Source: Christensenella sp. UBA3798 (GTDB taxonomy: Bacteria > Bacillota > Clostridia > Christensenellales > CAG-1252). Taken from it: a stretch of DNA of 25,750 nucleotides. This document shows positions 14,125 to 21,796 of the stretch, in pieces. Made by a program: the position numbers and the translations under genes. The notes below the pieces were generated by a model. The model was not told the DNA's origin. It saw only the letters and a program-made list of their open reading frames with translations, and did no database searches. Location: positions 1 through 25,750 of the forward strand of contig DFEQ01000066.1 of assembly GCA_002368735.1 (NCBI GenBank). The letters run 5' to 3'. The first letter of the stretch is position 1, and each line of letters starts with the position of its first letter.

Positions 14125-15288
14125 ATGGCGGCTTTCAATACCTTTTTTAAAGACCTTGCGGCGAAGATCGGCTTGCCCGATTTCTTCAAAGCCAACACCC
14201 TCATCTTCAACAACCTGTTCCTCGCTCTCTTTGCGCTCGTCGTCCTGATCGCGCTCATTCTCGTGATCATCTTCGTTCCGAATAAGAAGAAGAAAGCGGC
14301 TGAGCCTTCCGAGAAGTCGGACGTCCCCGCAGAGGACGCCGCGAAGAAGGCAGAGCAAGAGGAACTCGTCGAGCAGGCACCCGAAGAGACCCTCGAGGAG
14401 GTCAACGACCAAGAGCCCGAAGAGGTTCTCGTTGAGGACAAGGCGGAGCAGCAAGCCCCCGCAGAGGGACCCGCTCCTGCTGAGGAAGCTCCCGCCGAAG
14501 AGGTCGAGGAGACCCCCGCCGAAGAGGAAGTTGCGGCGGACGAAGAGTCCGAGGGCGAAGCCAAGGGCAAAGTCGGCGGCAAATATGAGATAGTCAAGAG
14601 GAACGACGCTTTCTATTTCCTCCTGAAAGCCAATAACGGACAGCTCCTTTTGGAGAGCCACGCCTATACCTCCCTCGCCGGGGCGAAGGGCGGCATCGAC
14701 ACCTTCAAGAACGCCGTGGAGAACGGTGAATTCGTTATCGACGAGGACAAGAACGGCAACTTCAAGTTCATCTTGAGGGCGAGCGCGCGTTCGCAGATGC
14801 TCTATCACGGCGAGACCTACGCCACTCGTCAGAGGGCGGAGAGCGCCATCGGTTCGGTCAAGAACTTTGCCTTCACCGACGTCATCAAGAGGATGGAAGA
14901 GGACGATGAGGACGACTCGGCGGCGACTCCCGTCGAAACGAAGCCCCTTTCCGATGAGGAGAATAAAGAAGGCGGCAAGTACGAGATCGAGGAGAGGAAC
15001 GGCAGTTTCTACTTCCTTTTGAAAGCGAACAACGGACAGCTCCTCTTGGAGAGCCCCGCATTTACGTCCGAGCATGGCGCGAAGAGCGGCATCGACACCT
15101 TCAAGAAGGCGGCGGACACCGGGTTCTTCGTGGTGGACGTGGATAAGAAGGGCAAGTTCCGCTTTATCCTCCGTGCCAATGCCCGCGCGCAGATGCGCTA
15201 TTTCGGCGAGAGCTATTCTACTCGCCAGAGCGCCGAGAATAGCGTGCATTCGGTCAGGTCTTTCGCGCAGAAGGCAGTCTTGAAGTAA
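14125..15288 (+). CDS. Membrane-anchored protein with duplicated YegP-like (DUF1508) repeats
   Basis: This 387-residue protein has three parts. Residues 1-56 are a membrane anchor like the preceding small protein (hydrophobic about 28-52, then NKKKK). Residues 57-150 are a low-complexity acidic linker rich in Glu, Ala and Pro. Residues 152-250 and 284-381 are two similar blocks, each with two DUF1508/YegP-type half-repeats ('GKYEI...FYFLLKANNGQLLLES' and 'FRFILRA...YATRQ'). The blocks are separated by a second acidic stretch (257-283). DUF1508 proteins are small beta-rich proteins of unknown role, linked in some species to stress. After the basic stop-transfer the repeats are predicted to face the cytoplasm. 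GAGGTGA precedes the ATG; the gene is 19 bases after its paralogue and a hairpin terminator follows. Confidence 0.82.
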   Translation: MAAFNTFFKDLAAKIGLPDFFKANTLIFNNLFLALFALVVLIALILVIIFVPNKKKKAAEPSEKSDVPAEDAAKKAEQEELVEQAPEETLEEVNDQEPEEVLVEDKAEQQAPAEGPAPAEEAPAEEVEETPAEEEVAADEESEGEAKGKVGGKYEIVKRNDAFYFLLKANNGQLLLESHAYTSLAGAKGGIDTFKNAVENGEFVIDEDKNGNFKFILRASARSQMLYHGETYATRQRAESAIGSVKNFAFTDVIKRMEEDDEDDSAATPVETKPLSDEENKEGGKYEIEERNGSFYFLLKANNGQLLLESPAFTSEHGAKSGIDTFKKAADTGFFVVDVDKKGKFRFILRANARAQMRYFGESYSTRQSAENSVHSVRSFAQKAVLK

Positions 15289-15306
15289 TCACAATAACCA
15301 TCATCG

Positions 15307-15336
15307 GAGAGACGCACATAGCGTCTCTCTTTATTT
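15307..15336 (+). terminator. Terminator after the DUF1508 gene
   Basis: GAGAGACGC (15307-15315) pairs with GCGTCTCTC (15321-15329) around ACATA and is followed by TTTATTT. The T-run is interrupted, so some read-through into the next gene is likely. Confidence 0.75.
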
Positions 15337-15349
15337 AAGGAGCAACGTC

Positions 15350-15772
15350 ATGACCATCATGGATCTCTACAATAACGGACATACCCTCCCGAAGTCCGAG
15401 CTTATCGAGCTCGCGAAAGCGCAGATCGCCGCGATCAGGCGAGGCTCTCGCTGGGACGAGTACGGTACGAATAACTATCTCGACAATATCTTTCAGGTAT
15501 TCGCCGTCGCCGACGACGATCCCTCTTACTCGGAGTACGAGCTGTATAACGCCTGTGGGGTAAATCACTGTCAGCGCGATTTCAAGGGCTTCGTGGAGCA
15601 GTGTCGTCAGGCTCAGCGTATCGAATTTTTGAATATCATCGCAAATCACTTCCACGAGGAGGTTCCTTCGGTGCGTCTCGCCGTCTCAGCCTTTGCCGTG
15701 ATCATCTGCGTGTGGGACGGCAGGGTAAATCCCCTCGAGCGCGCCGCCCTCGGCACGATCATGAAGCTGTAA
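15350..15772 (+). CDS. TerB-like helical protein (tentative)
   Basis: This is a 140-residue soluble, mostly helical protein. Two similar segments, 'FAVADDDPSYSEYELYNA' near residues 50-67 and 'IICVWDGRVNPLERAAL' near 118-134, look like the acidic metal-binding turns of TerB-type domains (an Asp-rich turn, then Glu some residues later at the start of a helix). TerB-like domains occur in tellurite resistance proteins and in many proteins of unknown role. AAGGAG lies eight bases before the ATG. It follows a leaky terminator, with no separate promoter that I can see, so it is probably expressed by read-through from the DUF1508 operon. The family assignment is uncertain. Confidence 0.6.
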   Translation: MTIMDLYNNGHTLPKSELIELAKAQIAAIRRGSRWDEYGTNNYLDNIFQVFAVADDDPSYSEYELYNACGVNHCQRDFKGFVEQCRQAQRIEFLNIIANHFHEEVPSVRLAVSAFAVIICVWDGRVNPLERAALGTIMKL

Positions 15773-15810
15773 CGGACGCCGCAGACGGCGCGGTGTGGTG
15801 GCTATGCCGA

Positions 15811-15837
15811 AACTTCACTATTCGCAATGGGCGAATA
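15811..15837. repeat. Single unit of the array C type
   Basis: AACTTCAC (15811-15818), the exact linker of array C 3.5 kb away, is followed by hairpin TATTCGC-AATGG-GCGAATA (15819-15837). Like array C it lies between convergent genes immediately before a terminator. Confidence 0.6.
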
Positions 15838-15849
15838 TCATTCTGCATT

Positions 15850-15879
15850 AAAAAAAGCGGCTTTCCTGCCGCTTTTTTT
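15850..15879. terminator. Bidirectional terminator between convergent genes
   Basis: GCGGC (15857-15861) pairs with GCCGC (15868-15872), extended by A7/T7 runs on either side. It serves the TerB-like gene (plus) and the methyltransferase gene (minus), whose stop codon overlaps the T-run. Confidence 0.85.
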
Positions 15880-17221
15880 ATCTCGTTCTCAGTCCTTTGG
15901 GATAGTGATTTTTGATGCGTCCCTCCACGCATTTGCCCCCGCCGAGGGAATGGCCCTCCACGGTGACGGCGACGTAGCCGTCCGAGCAATTCTTTGCGTC
16001 TATTTCCAAGCCGCGGAGGTAGTCGTCGAGGCGAGGGTCGGAGAGCGATAGGTCTTCCTTGTTCTTGAAGTAGCCGCCGTAGGCGGTAAATAGGTTATGG
16101 TGGGGGAGAAACTTGCCGCCCGAGAGTTCGCCGAGTCTGACGCCTTCGGAGAGATAGCGAAGGGGCAGGGTGCGTGCGAGGGGGTGCACGGCGTAGTAGT
16201 CCTCGCCTTGCTTATTGATGACGGGGATCTCTGCGGAGAGATTTCGGGAGAGAAAGTCGCGTACACGCCTCTCCTCGTTGATCGAGACCTTCGTGGGGAT
16301 GCTCTTGGTGGTATAGATGCGCTCGCCGGGTTTTTGTAGGATGGCGAAGAACTGTCCTTCTCCCTCTTCGATGAAGGGATAGAAGCGGCGGGCATTCGTT
16401 AGGTCGAGCCCGTTGACCGACATAGCGGGCGCGGTGACGGCGAGCACTTCTTTCTTGGGCGGGAGCAGACGCATTCCGTATTTTTCTATGAGATACGCCA
16501 CGATCTCCTCGTTTTCCTCGGGCGCATAGGTGCAGGTGGAGTAGAGGAGGGTGCCCCCTTCTTTTAATGCGGGCAGAACGTCCGATAGTATCTCCTTTTG
16601 CCTCTCGGCGTTCATCAGGTTGATATTCTCATTCCAGGCGCTGACGGCTTGCGGCTCCTTGCGGAACATCCCCTCCCCGCTGCAGGGGAGGTCGGCGATG
16701 ATCATATCAAAGCTCTCGGGGGTATATCGCGCAAAGTCCCGCGGGGGGAGCGAGGTCACGGCGACGTTCGTTAGTCCCATGCGTTCCACGTTTTGGAGGA
16801 GGACCTTCGCGCGGGGGAAGTTGACTTCGTTCGCAACGACAAAGGCTTCGTTCCCCGTCAAAGCGGCGGCGATGGTCTTTCCGCCCGGAGCTGCGGCTAC
16901 GTCGAGGACTCGACCCTTGACCTCGGGGAGTGCGGCGACCGCGCTCATCGCGCCGGGGTCTTGCATATAATAGAGTCCCGCGGCGTGCAGGGGGTCTCCG
17001 CCCACTTTGTCCTCCGACAAGAGGCGCCTTCCTTTTTCAAAATAGGAGAGCGGGCGCGTGGGCATGGTAAACAAACGGTCAAAAACATCCTGCGTGGTCT
17101 TTGCCGTATTGACGATGAGCCCGCGTGCGGCGGGAGAATCGAAACTCGCCTCGTATCTCGGGTAGTCCTCGCCGAGGATATCCTGCATTCTTCTCATATA
17201 GGCGCCGGGTAATATGCTCAT
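15878..17221 (-). CDS. rsmF: rRNA cytosine-C5 methyltransferase, RsmF/NOL1-NOP2-Sun type
   Basis: This 447-residue enzyme uses S-adenosylmethionine to methylate cytosine C5 in 16S rRNA. Seen in sequence: an N-terminal region starting 'LPGAYMRRMQDILG', SAM-binding motif I VLDVAAAPGGKT (105-116), motif IV DLPCSGEGMFRK with Cys180, and motif VI STCTYAPEENE with Cys230, the nucleophile in this family. The C-terminal part fits the RsmF accessory and pre-PUA domains. Gram-positive members often modify more than one cytosine, so the exact site is uncertain. There is no Shine-Dalgarno before the ATG. An extended -10-like box TGTTAATAT lies six bases upstream, so the mRNA may be leaderless. Single-gene unit convergent with the TerB-like gene. 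Confidence 0.9.
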   Translation of the reverse strand: MSILPGAYMRRMQDILGEDYPRYEASFDSPAARGLIVNTAKTTQDVFDRLFTMPTRPLSYFEKGRRLLSEDKVGGDPLHAAGLYYMQDPGAMSAVAALPEVKGRVLDVAAAPGGKTIAAALTGNEAFVVANEVNFPRAKVLLQNVERMGLTNVAVTSLPPRDFARYTPESFDMIIADLPCSGEGMFRKEPQAVSAWNENINLMNAERQKEILSDVLPALKEGGTLLYSTCTYAPEENEEIVAYLIEKYGMRLLPPKKEVLAVTAPAMSVNGLDLTNARRFYPFIEEGEGQFFAILQKPGERIYTTKSIPTKVSINEERRVRDFLSRNLSAEIPVINKQGEDYYAVHPLARTLPLRYLSEGVRLGELSGGKFLPHHNLFTAYGGYFKNKEDLSLSDPRLDDYLRGLEIDAKNCSDGYVAVTVEGHSLGGGKCVEGRIKNHYPKGLRTR

Positions 17222-17227
17222 ATATGC

Positions 17228-17257
17228 ATATTAACATAGTCGCCCCTTTCTTTGCAA
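17228..17257 (-). promoter_or_regulatory. Candidate promoter of the methyltransferase gene (leaderless geometry)
   Basis: On the minus strand: -35 TTGCAA (17257-17252), 18-bp spacer, extended -10 TGTTAATAT (hexamer 17233-17228, 4 of 6 consensus). The expected +1 falls on the ATG at 17221. Confidence 0.4.
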
Positions 17258-17426
17258 GCGATGATATCTTGCTCTTTCCCTCTGAAAAACAGACGGCGGA
17301 GCCGTCAAGAAATATGCGGTGTTTTGCATCGAAAAAACAGCAAAAGATGTCGTTCTTTCCCGTAAAAAAAGCAGGGTGCACTCTTGCGACAAAAGTCGCG
17401 CCGATTCGTCATTCTTTTCCCTTGCG

Positions 17427-17450
17427 CTAGGGAGAAAGAGGGCACTATAA
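17427..17450 (+). promoter_or_regulatory. Candidate promoter of the 111-residue protein gene
   Basis: A good -10 TATAAT (17445-17450) has a weak -35 TTGCGC about 18 bases upstream. The 17258-17426 stretch before it contains small hairpins such as GACGGC-GGA-GCCGTC (near 17290) and CGAC-AAAA-GTCG (near 17390) but no gene. Confidence 0.5.
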
Positions 17451-17484
17451 TGATGTCAAATATTATGATTTGAGGGGTGCTATC

Positions 17485-17820
17485 ATGAAGGACGATTCCG
17501 AGCTCAAGAAACTTGCCCAATCGGCGAAAAACAGATTGAAAAAGGGATACTGGCAGGGAGCGGCGACGGACGAGGTCGCCTTCTCTCACGCAGAGTCGGA
17601 AATAGGCTATGCCGCGGAGGAGGAGATGTACGCCAAGGTCAGAGAGATGCTCTCCGCCGACGAATGCGTCCTTGACCCTATCGGCAGACTCATCGACAGG
17701 GGGCGCTTTCAAAAGATGTCCTTTGCCGAGCGCGACAGATACGTCTTGGAGCTTGCCAAGATATACGCCAAACTCAAGGAAAGATACTACCGAGAAAAAA
17801 AGCGGCGGAAAAGCGAATAG
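17485..17820 (+). CDS. Uncharacterised small charged protein
   Basis: This is a 111-residue protein of unrecognised family. It is highly charged and predicted mostly helical, with no membrane segment, signal peptide or cysteine cluster. The N-terminal half has 'KNRLKKGYWQ', and the C-terminal end is a lysine- and arginine-rich helix 'KERYYREKKRRKSE'. GAGGGG precedes the ATG at 17485; a TTG five codons earlier is less likely. It is followed by the promoter of rpiB, so it appears to be a separate short unit. The basic tail would allow nucleic-acid binding, but that is only a guess. Confidence 0.65.
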   Translation: MKDDSELKKLAQSAKNRLKKGYWQGAATDEVAFSHAESEIGYAAEEEMYAKVREMLSADECVLDPIGRLIDRGRFQKMSFAERDRYVLELAKIYAKLKERYYREKKRRKSE

Positions 17821-17844
17821 GCTATCTCCCGCGCGGAATTTTAT

Positions 17845-17874
17845 TTGACAGGTTACGCATACATAAGATATAAT
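17845..17874 (+). promoter_or_regulatory. Promoter of the rpiB-V-ATPase operon
   Basis: -35 TTGACA (17845-17850), 18-bp spacer, -10 TATAAT (17869-17874), both perfect hexamers. No other promoter was recognised before the V-ATPase genes, so this probably drives all of them. Confidence 0.85.
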
Positions 17875-17921
17875 TGACCTATATTTCAAGCGCTACTCGC
17901 GCGTGAGGAGGTAACTTATCT

Positions 17922-18365
17922 ATGCGTATCGCCATCGGCTGTGATCACGGCGGCATCGTTTTAAAGCCCGCAGTTTTAAAGTATCTCAATGAAAAAAACG
18001 TAGAAGTCACCGACTTCGGCACCTTTGACAATGCCAGCGTGGATTATCCCCTGTATGCAAAGAAGGTAGCCGAGGCTGTCGCGTCGGGCGCTGCCGATAA
18101 GGGCATTCTGCTCTGCGGCACGGGCATCGGTATGTCCATTGCAGCGAATAAGGTCAAGGGCATCCGCGCGGCGGTTTTGTCGGACGAATTCTCCGCGGCG
18201 GCTTGCTCGGCGCACAATAACGCCAATATCCTCTGCCTGGGCGGCAGGGTGGTCTCTCCCGAAAAGGCGGTGAAGCTCGTGGATCTGTGGCTCACCACCC
18301 CCTTTGAGGGCGACAGGCATAACAGACGTCTTGCGCTCATCGCCGAGATGGACGAGAGGAAATAG
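17922..18365 (+). CDS. rpiB: Ribose-5-phosphate isomerase B
   Basis: This 147-residue cytoplasmic enzyme interconverts ribose 5-phosphate and ribulose 5-phosphate in the pentose phosphate pathway. Family features: 'GCDHGG' with Asp8 and His9 at the phosphate site, catalytic Cys65 in 'LLCGTGIGMSIAANK', and His98 in 'SAHNNANILCLGGR'. The length is standard. GAGGAGGT precedes the ATG. Cys65 separates it from the allose-6-phosphate-only variants less surely than from RpiA, to which it is unrelated. The stop is one base before the start of the first V-ATPase gene, so it is co-transcribed with them. Confidence 0.95.
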   Translation: MRIAIGCDHGGIVLKPAVLKYLNEKNVEVTDFGTFDNASVDYPLYAKKVAEAVASGAADKGILLCGTGIGMSIAANKVKGIRAAVLSDEFSAAACSAHNNANILCLGGRVVSPEKAVKLVDLWLTTPFEGDRHNRRLALIAEMDERK

Positions 18366-18366
18366 T

Positions 18367-18699
18367 ATGATCAAAGAGATCGTGGACGAGATAATCGCCG
18401 CCGAAAAGCAGGCGGAAGATATCCTCGCGGAGGCTAACGCCCGCGCGAAGGAGATCCGTCAGGCAGGCGAAGCGGAGAGCGCGGATATCGTTAAAGAGGG
18501 CAAGAAGGCGGCGGCGGACTTGCTGTCTTCCTTGGAAAAGGAAACCGACCTCGCCGCAATCCGCGAGGAAAAAGCCGTCCTCGAAAAAGGACAAAAAGAA
18601 GCAGCGGCAGTCAGACAGGGCGCGGAGGGGATGGTCGCTTCCGCCGCCGAGAAGGTCAAGGATCGCTTGCTCGAAAAGTATGGCGTTACTGCCCTTTAA
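18367..18699 (+). CDS. ntpF: V-type ATPase subunit G/H-like (peripheral stalk)
   Basis: This 110-residue protein is almost entirely one long charged coiled coil rich in Ala, Glu and Lys ('AAEKQAEDILAEANARAKEI' near residues 11-30), as in the stalk subunit that pairs with subunit E. By position, before subunit I, it equals NtpF of E. hirae. I take the ATG at 18367, one base after the rpiB stop, where AGAGGA in the end of rpiB serves as ribosome binding site. Its last 20 bases overlap the start of subunit I. Confidence 0.85.
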   Translation: MIKEIVDEIIAAEKQAEDILAEANARAKEIRQAGEAESADIVKEGKKAAADLLSSLEKETDLAAIREEKAVLEKGQKEAAAVRQGAEGMVASAAEKVKDRLLEKYGVTAL

Positions 18700-20755
18700 A
18701 AAACTCACTTTGATAGCGTCATCCCGCGATGAGGAGGCTCTCCTCACCCTTTTATCGCGCAGCGGGAGCGTGGAGATATCTTATACCGCGGAGATAGAGA
18801 ATTGCACGAAGGGCGACGCGTCGTCGCGCTCCGAGGTCATCGCCGCCGAGATGGCGGAGCTGTCTTTTTGCTTGGACTTTTGGCGCGCGGAAAAAATAAA
18901 ACTGGAAAAAGAACTGAAAAAGAGAAAGACGGACAAGATCACCGTTACCCTCGACGCTGCGGACGCCGCAGTTTTCTGCAAGGAGGAGCGCTTGGACGCG
19001 TTTGCCTTGACCTATTCGCCAAAGAAGACCTCTCTCCTTGAAAAGGTGCGCGGCGGCAAGCCCGAGATCGCCTTTGACGAGTTCGATAAGATAGGGGCGG
19101 AGCACGAGGATATCAAGGCGGTGCAAAGACGCCTGCGCGAAATAAGCGCCAAGGAGACGGAGCTGAAGAGCGAAAACGCGCGCCTTGTTTCTCTTGCCGA
19201 CCAGTTGTCTTATTATCAAAAGTGCGACCTTGCCTTCGACGCCTACGGCGCGGGGCGCTTTGTGGAAAGAGCGGTGGGGCTTATCCCTGCGGATCAGCTC
19301 GCGGCGGCGGACCTTTCCGACCTGCCGCATCTCTACGTTGAAGAGATAGACAGTCGGCAGCGCATCACGACTCTTTTCGTCGCCTATCCCATCGGGGAGA
19401 GGGATGCGGTCGTCGAGCGCTTGTCCGCGATAGGCTTTTCAAAGTGCTCCTTCACCTTCCCCATGACTGCCGAGGAAAAGCTGTCGGAGATAGCCGCGCG
19501 GCGGGAGGATATCGCCCGCGAGGAGATAAAGCTCGCGGTGGAGGCGGCGTCCTATATCGATGAATTCGAACAAAAATTCCTCATCCTGTACGACTATTAT
19601 CGCGTGGAAAAGGAGAAGGCGGCAGCCATTGACTCCACCGTCCGCACCGCCACCTCTTTCATCCTGACGGCGTGGGTGCCCGCCCATCTTGTCGAGGCGA
19701 CGGAGCAGGCGCTTATGGACTCGGGCGTGACCTATTACAGCTTATACGAGGATCCCGCCGAGGGGGAGAAGTGCCCCACTTTGGCAAAGAACAACCCCGT
19801 CGTGACCCCTTACGAGAGCATCACCAATATGTATTCCGCACCCGCTCCGACCGAGATAGACCCCAACCCCTTCGTGGCGTTCTTCTATTTCCTCTTCTTC
19901 GGAATGATGGTGTCGGACGCGGCGTACGGCATTCTCCTCGCGCTCGCGGGCTTTGGACTCTATGCTTTAAAGAAACCGAAGAAGGGCGAGGGTCACCTCC
20001 TTCTCATCATCGGTATGGGAGGCATCTCCACCTTTATTTGGGGCGTGATGTTCGGCGGCTATTTCGGCGAGGAGCTTATCTCCCCCGTCCTATTCAGCCC
20101 GATGAACGAGCCCTTGAAGATGCTGATACTCTCCGTTGCGCTCGGCTTCTTCCAGATACTGTTCGGAATGGGCATCTCCTTCGTGGCGAAGTGTAAGGAT
20201 AAAAAGCCGCTTGCCGCCGTTTTCGGCGAGGGCAGTTGGTTCGTCCTCTTTATCGGGCTTGGACTCTTTGTCGCGTCGGGAATGGTGGATGGCTTCGGCG
20301 CTTTGAAACTGCCCGCCCTCATCGTGCTCGGCGTGGGCGTCGCGGGCGTCCTCGTGGGCGGCGCAATGGGCAAGAAGGGCGTGAAGGGCAAGGTGCTCGG
20401 CGCCTTTGGCAACGTGTATAACGTGACGGGCTTTATGAGCGACATCCTCTCCTACTGCCGCCTCTTCGGCCTCGGGCTCGCAACGGGCGTCGTGGGCATG
20501 GTGGTCAACCTCATCGCAGGCATCCTGCGCGACCTCATCCCCATCGTGGGCTATCTCCTCTACGTCGTGGTACTCGTCGTAGGACATATCTTTAATATCG
20601 CTATCAATACGCTGGGCGCCTACGTGCACGACAGCAGATTGCAGTACGTCGAATTCTTCTCCCGTTTCTATACGGGCGGCGGACATATCTTTAAGCCTAT
20701 GGGCTCAGACCTGAAATATATTCATCTCATCAGTAAAGGAGGAAAAGATTTATGA
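18680..20755 (+). CDS. ntpI: V-type ATPase subunit I (membrane stator, a-subunit)
   Basis: This 691-residue subunit a/I forms the half-channels next to the rotor ring and anchors the peripheral stalks. The N-terminal half (about 1-385) is soluble with coiled coils, for example around residues 55-75 and 140-180. The C-terminal half carries seven or eight membrane helices beginning at 'NPFVAFFYFLFFGMMVSDAAYG'. The essential Arg lies in 'SYCRLFGLGLA'. The start overlaps the previous gene by 20 bases, and the stop overlaps the start of subunit K as ATGA. Length is normal for bacterial V/A-type subunits. Confidence 0.95.
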   Translation: MALLPFKKLTLIASSRDEEALLTLLSRSGSVEISYTAEIENCTKGDASSRSEVIAAEMAELSFCLDFWRAEKIKLEKELKKRKTDKITVTLDAADAAVFCKEERLDAFALTYSPKKTSLLEKVRGGKPEIAFDEFDKIGAEHEDIKAVQRRLREISAKETELKSENARLVSLADQLSYYQKCDLAFDAYGAGRFVERAVGLIPADQLAAADLSDLPHLYVEEIDSRQRITTLFVAYPIGERDAVVERLSAIGFSKCSFTFPMTAEEKLSEIAARREDIAREEIKLAVEAASYIDEFEQKFLILYDYYRVEKEKAAAIDSTVRTATSFILTAWVPAHLVEATEQALMDSGVTYYSLYEDPAEGEKCPTLAKNNPVVTPYESITNMYSAPAPTEIDPNPFVAFFYFLFFGMMVSDAAYGILLALAGFGLYALKKPKKGEGHLLLIIGMGGISTFIWGVMFGGYFGEELISPVLFSPMNEPLKMLILSVALGFFQILFGMGISFVAKCKDKKPLAAVFGEGSWFVLFIGLGLFVASGMVDGFGALKLPALIVLGVGVAGVLVGGAMGKKGVKGKVLGAFGNVYNVTGFMSDILSYCRLFGLGLATGVVGMVVNLIAGILRDLIPIVGYLLYVVVLVVGHIFNIAINTLGAYVHDSRLQYVEFFSRFYTGGGHIFKPMGSDLKYIHLISKGGKDL

Positions 20756-21219
20756 GTATGGGAACTTTTTTGGCAATTCTCGGCGCGGCGCTCGCCGCCG
20801 GTCTCGCGGGCATCGGCTCGGCGATCGGCGTGGGTATGGGCGGACAAGCCGCGGCGGGCGTTACGAGCGAAGACCCGGATAAGTTCGGTAGCTGCTTGAT
20901 CTTGCAGCTTCTTCCCGGCACGCAGGGCATTTACGGCCTCTTGATCGCCTTCATCGTGTTCATCAAGGTGAACGTGTTCGGCGGCATCCTCGATATCACC
21001 CTCGCACAGGGGCTCGGAATGCTCGCGGGTTGCTTGCCGATCGCTATCGTCGGTCTGGTCTCCGCCATCCATCAGGGCAAAGTAGCCGTCAGCGGTATGG
21101 CGCTCGTATCCAAGAGACCCGAAGAGCAGTCCAAGGCTATCGTCATGGCGGTCATGGTCGAGACCTACGCCATTCTCGCGCTGCTCGTATCCTTCCTTGC
21201 CGTCTTCTTTGCGATCTAA
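20752..21219 (+). CDS. ntpK: V-type ATPase subunit K (rotor ring proteolipid)
   Basis: This 155-residue four-helix proteolipid is a fused double hairpin like E. hirae NtpK. The ion site residues are visible: Leu54, Thr57 and Gln58 in 'LLPGTQG', Gln108 in 'AIHQGK', and carboxylate Glu137 in 'VMVETY'. They match the five side chains that bind Na+ in E. hirae NtpK (Leu61, Thr64, Gln65, Gln110, Glu139), so a Na+-coupled enzyme is likely. The first hairpin lacks a carboxylate, so each protomer binds one ion. It has the strongest ribosome binding site of the operon (AAAGGAGG), fitting a subunit needed in many copies. Confidence 0.96.
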   Translation: MSMGTFLAILGAALAAGLAGIGSAIGVGMGGQAAAGVTSEDPDKFGSCLILQLLPGTQGIYGLLIAFIVFIKVNVFGGILDITLAQGLGMLAGCLPIAIVGLVSAIHQGKVAVSGMALVSKRPEEQSKAIVMAVMVETYAILALLVSFLAVFFAI

Positions 21220-21222
21220 ACT

Positions 21223-21795
21223 ATGGCTAAGAAGGAACTCATCGACAAGATCGTCGGGGACGCTAAAGAGCGCGCCCGCGAGATCGTAGCCGACGCCGAG
21301 AGCAAGGCTTCGCAGATGAAGGTCGCCGCTGTGGAGGAGCGCGCCGCGCTTCTTGACAGCGCGCGCAAGATGGCGTCTCATGCCGCACCCGAAGTCATTC
21401 GCAGAAGACGCGCAATGGCGGAGCTCGAAGGCAGGAAGCTCGTCCTTGCGGAGAAGCAAGCCCTCATTGCCGAGACGTACGATAAGGCGCTCGCCATCAT
21501 CAAGGAGTGCAAGGAGTACGGATCTCTCCTCGTCAAGATGATACTCTCGGTAGCCGAGGACGGTGACTGCGTGGTCTTTGCCTCCTCCGACTACGGCAGG
21601 GTGGATACCAAGAAGATACTTGCCGAAGCGATGAAGGTCGGGAAGATACGCCTCACCGAGTCGGCGGAAAAAGGTGATTTCAACGGGGGGATCGTCCTCC
21701 GCGGAAAGGACTGTGACAAGAACCTCTCCCTCGAGGTGGAGCTGGAAACGCTCCGTTCGGAGGAGAATATCACGGCGAAAGTGCTGTTCTCTTGA
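21223..21795 (+). CDS. ntpE: V-type ATPase subunit E (peripheral stalk)
   Basis: This 190-residue protein has an N-terminal long helix rich in Lys, Glu and Ala (about 1-100) followed by a mixed alpha/beta C-terminal domain containing 'GGIVLRGKDCDKNLSLEVEL', the standard subunit E pattern. The 'FNGGIVLRG' segment matches the conserved C-terminal strand of the family. It forms a heterodimeric stalk with the G/H-like coiled coil encoded at the operon start. The start is three bases after the subunit K stop and has no strong ribosome binding site, so it relies on coupling to subunit K translation. Confidence 0.93.
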   Translation: MAKKELIDKIVGDAKERAREIVADAESKASQMKVAAVEERAALLDSARKMASHAAPEVIRRRRAMAELEGRKLVLAEKQALIAETYDKALAIIKECKEYGSLLVKMILSVAEDGDCVVFASSDYGRVDTKKILAEAMKVGKIRLTESAEKGDFNGGIVLRGKDCDKNLSLEVELETLRSEENITAKVLFS

Positions 21796-21796
21796 T

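Noticed and set aside
14041..15249. Minus-strand ORF of 402 codons antisense to the DUF1508 gene
   Set aside because: It is a shadow of the repeats and acidic linker of the real gene; it has no ribosome binding site and no recognisable domain.
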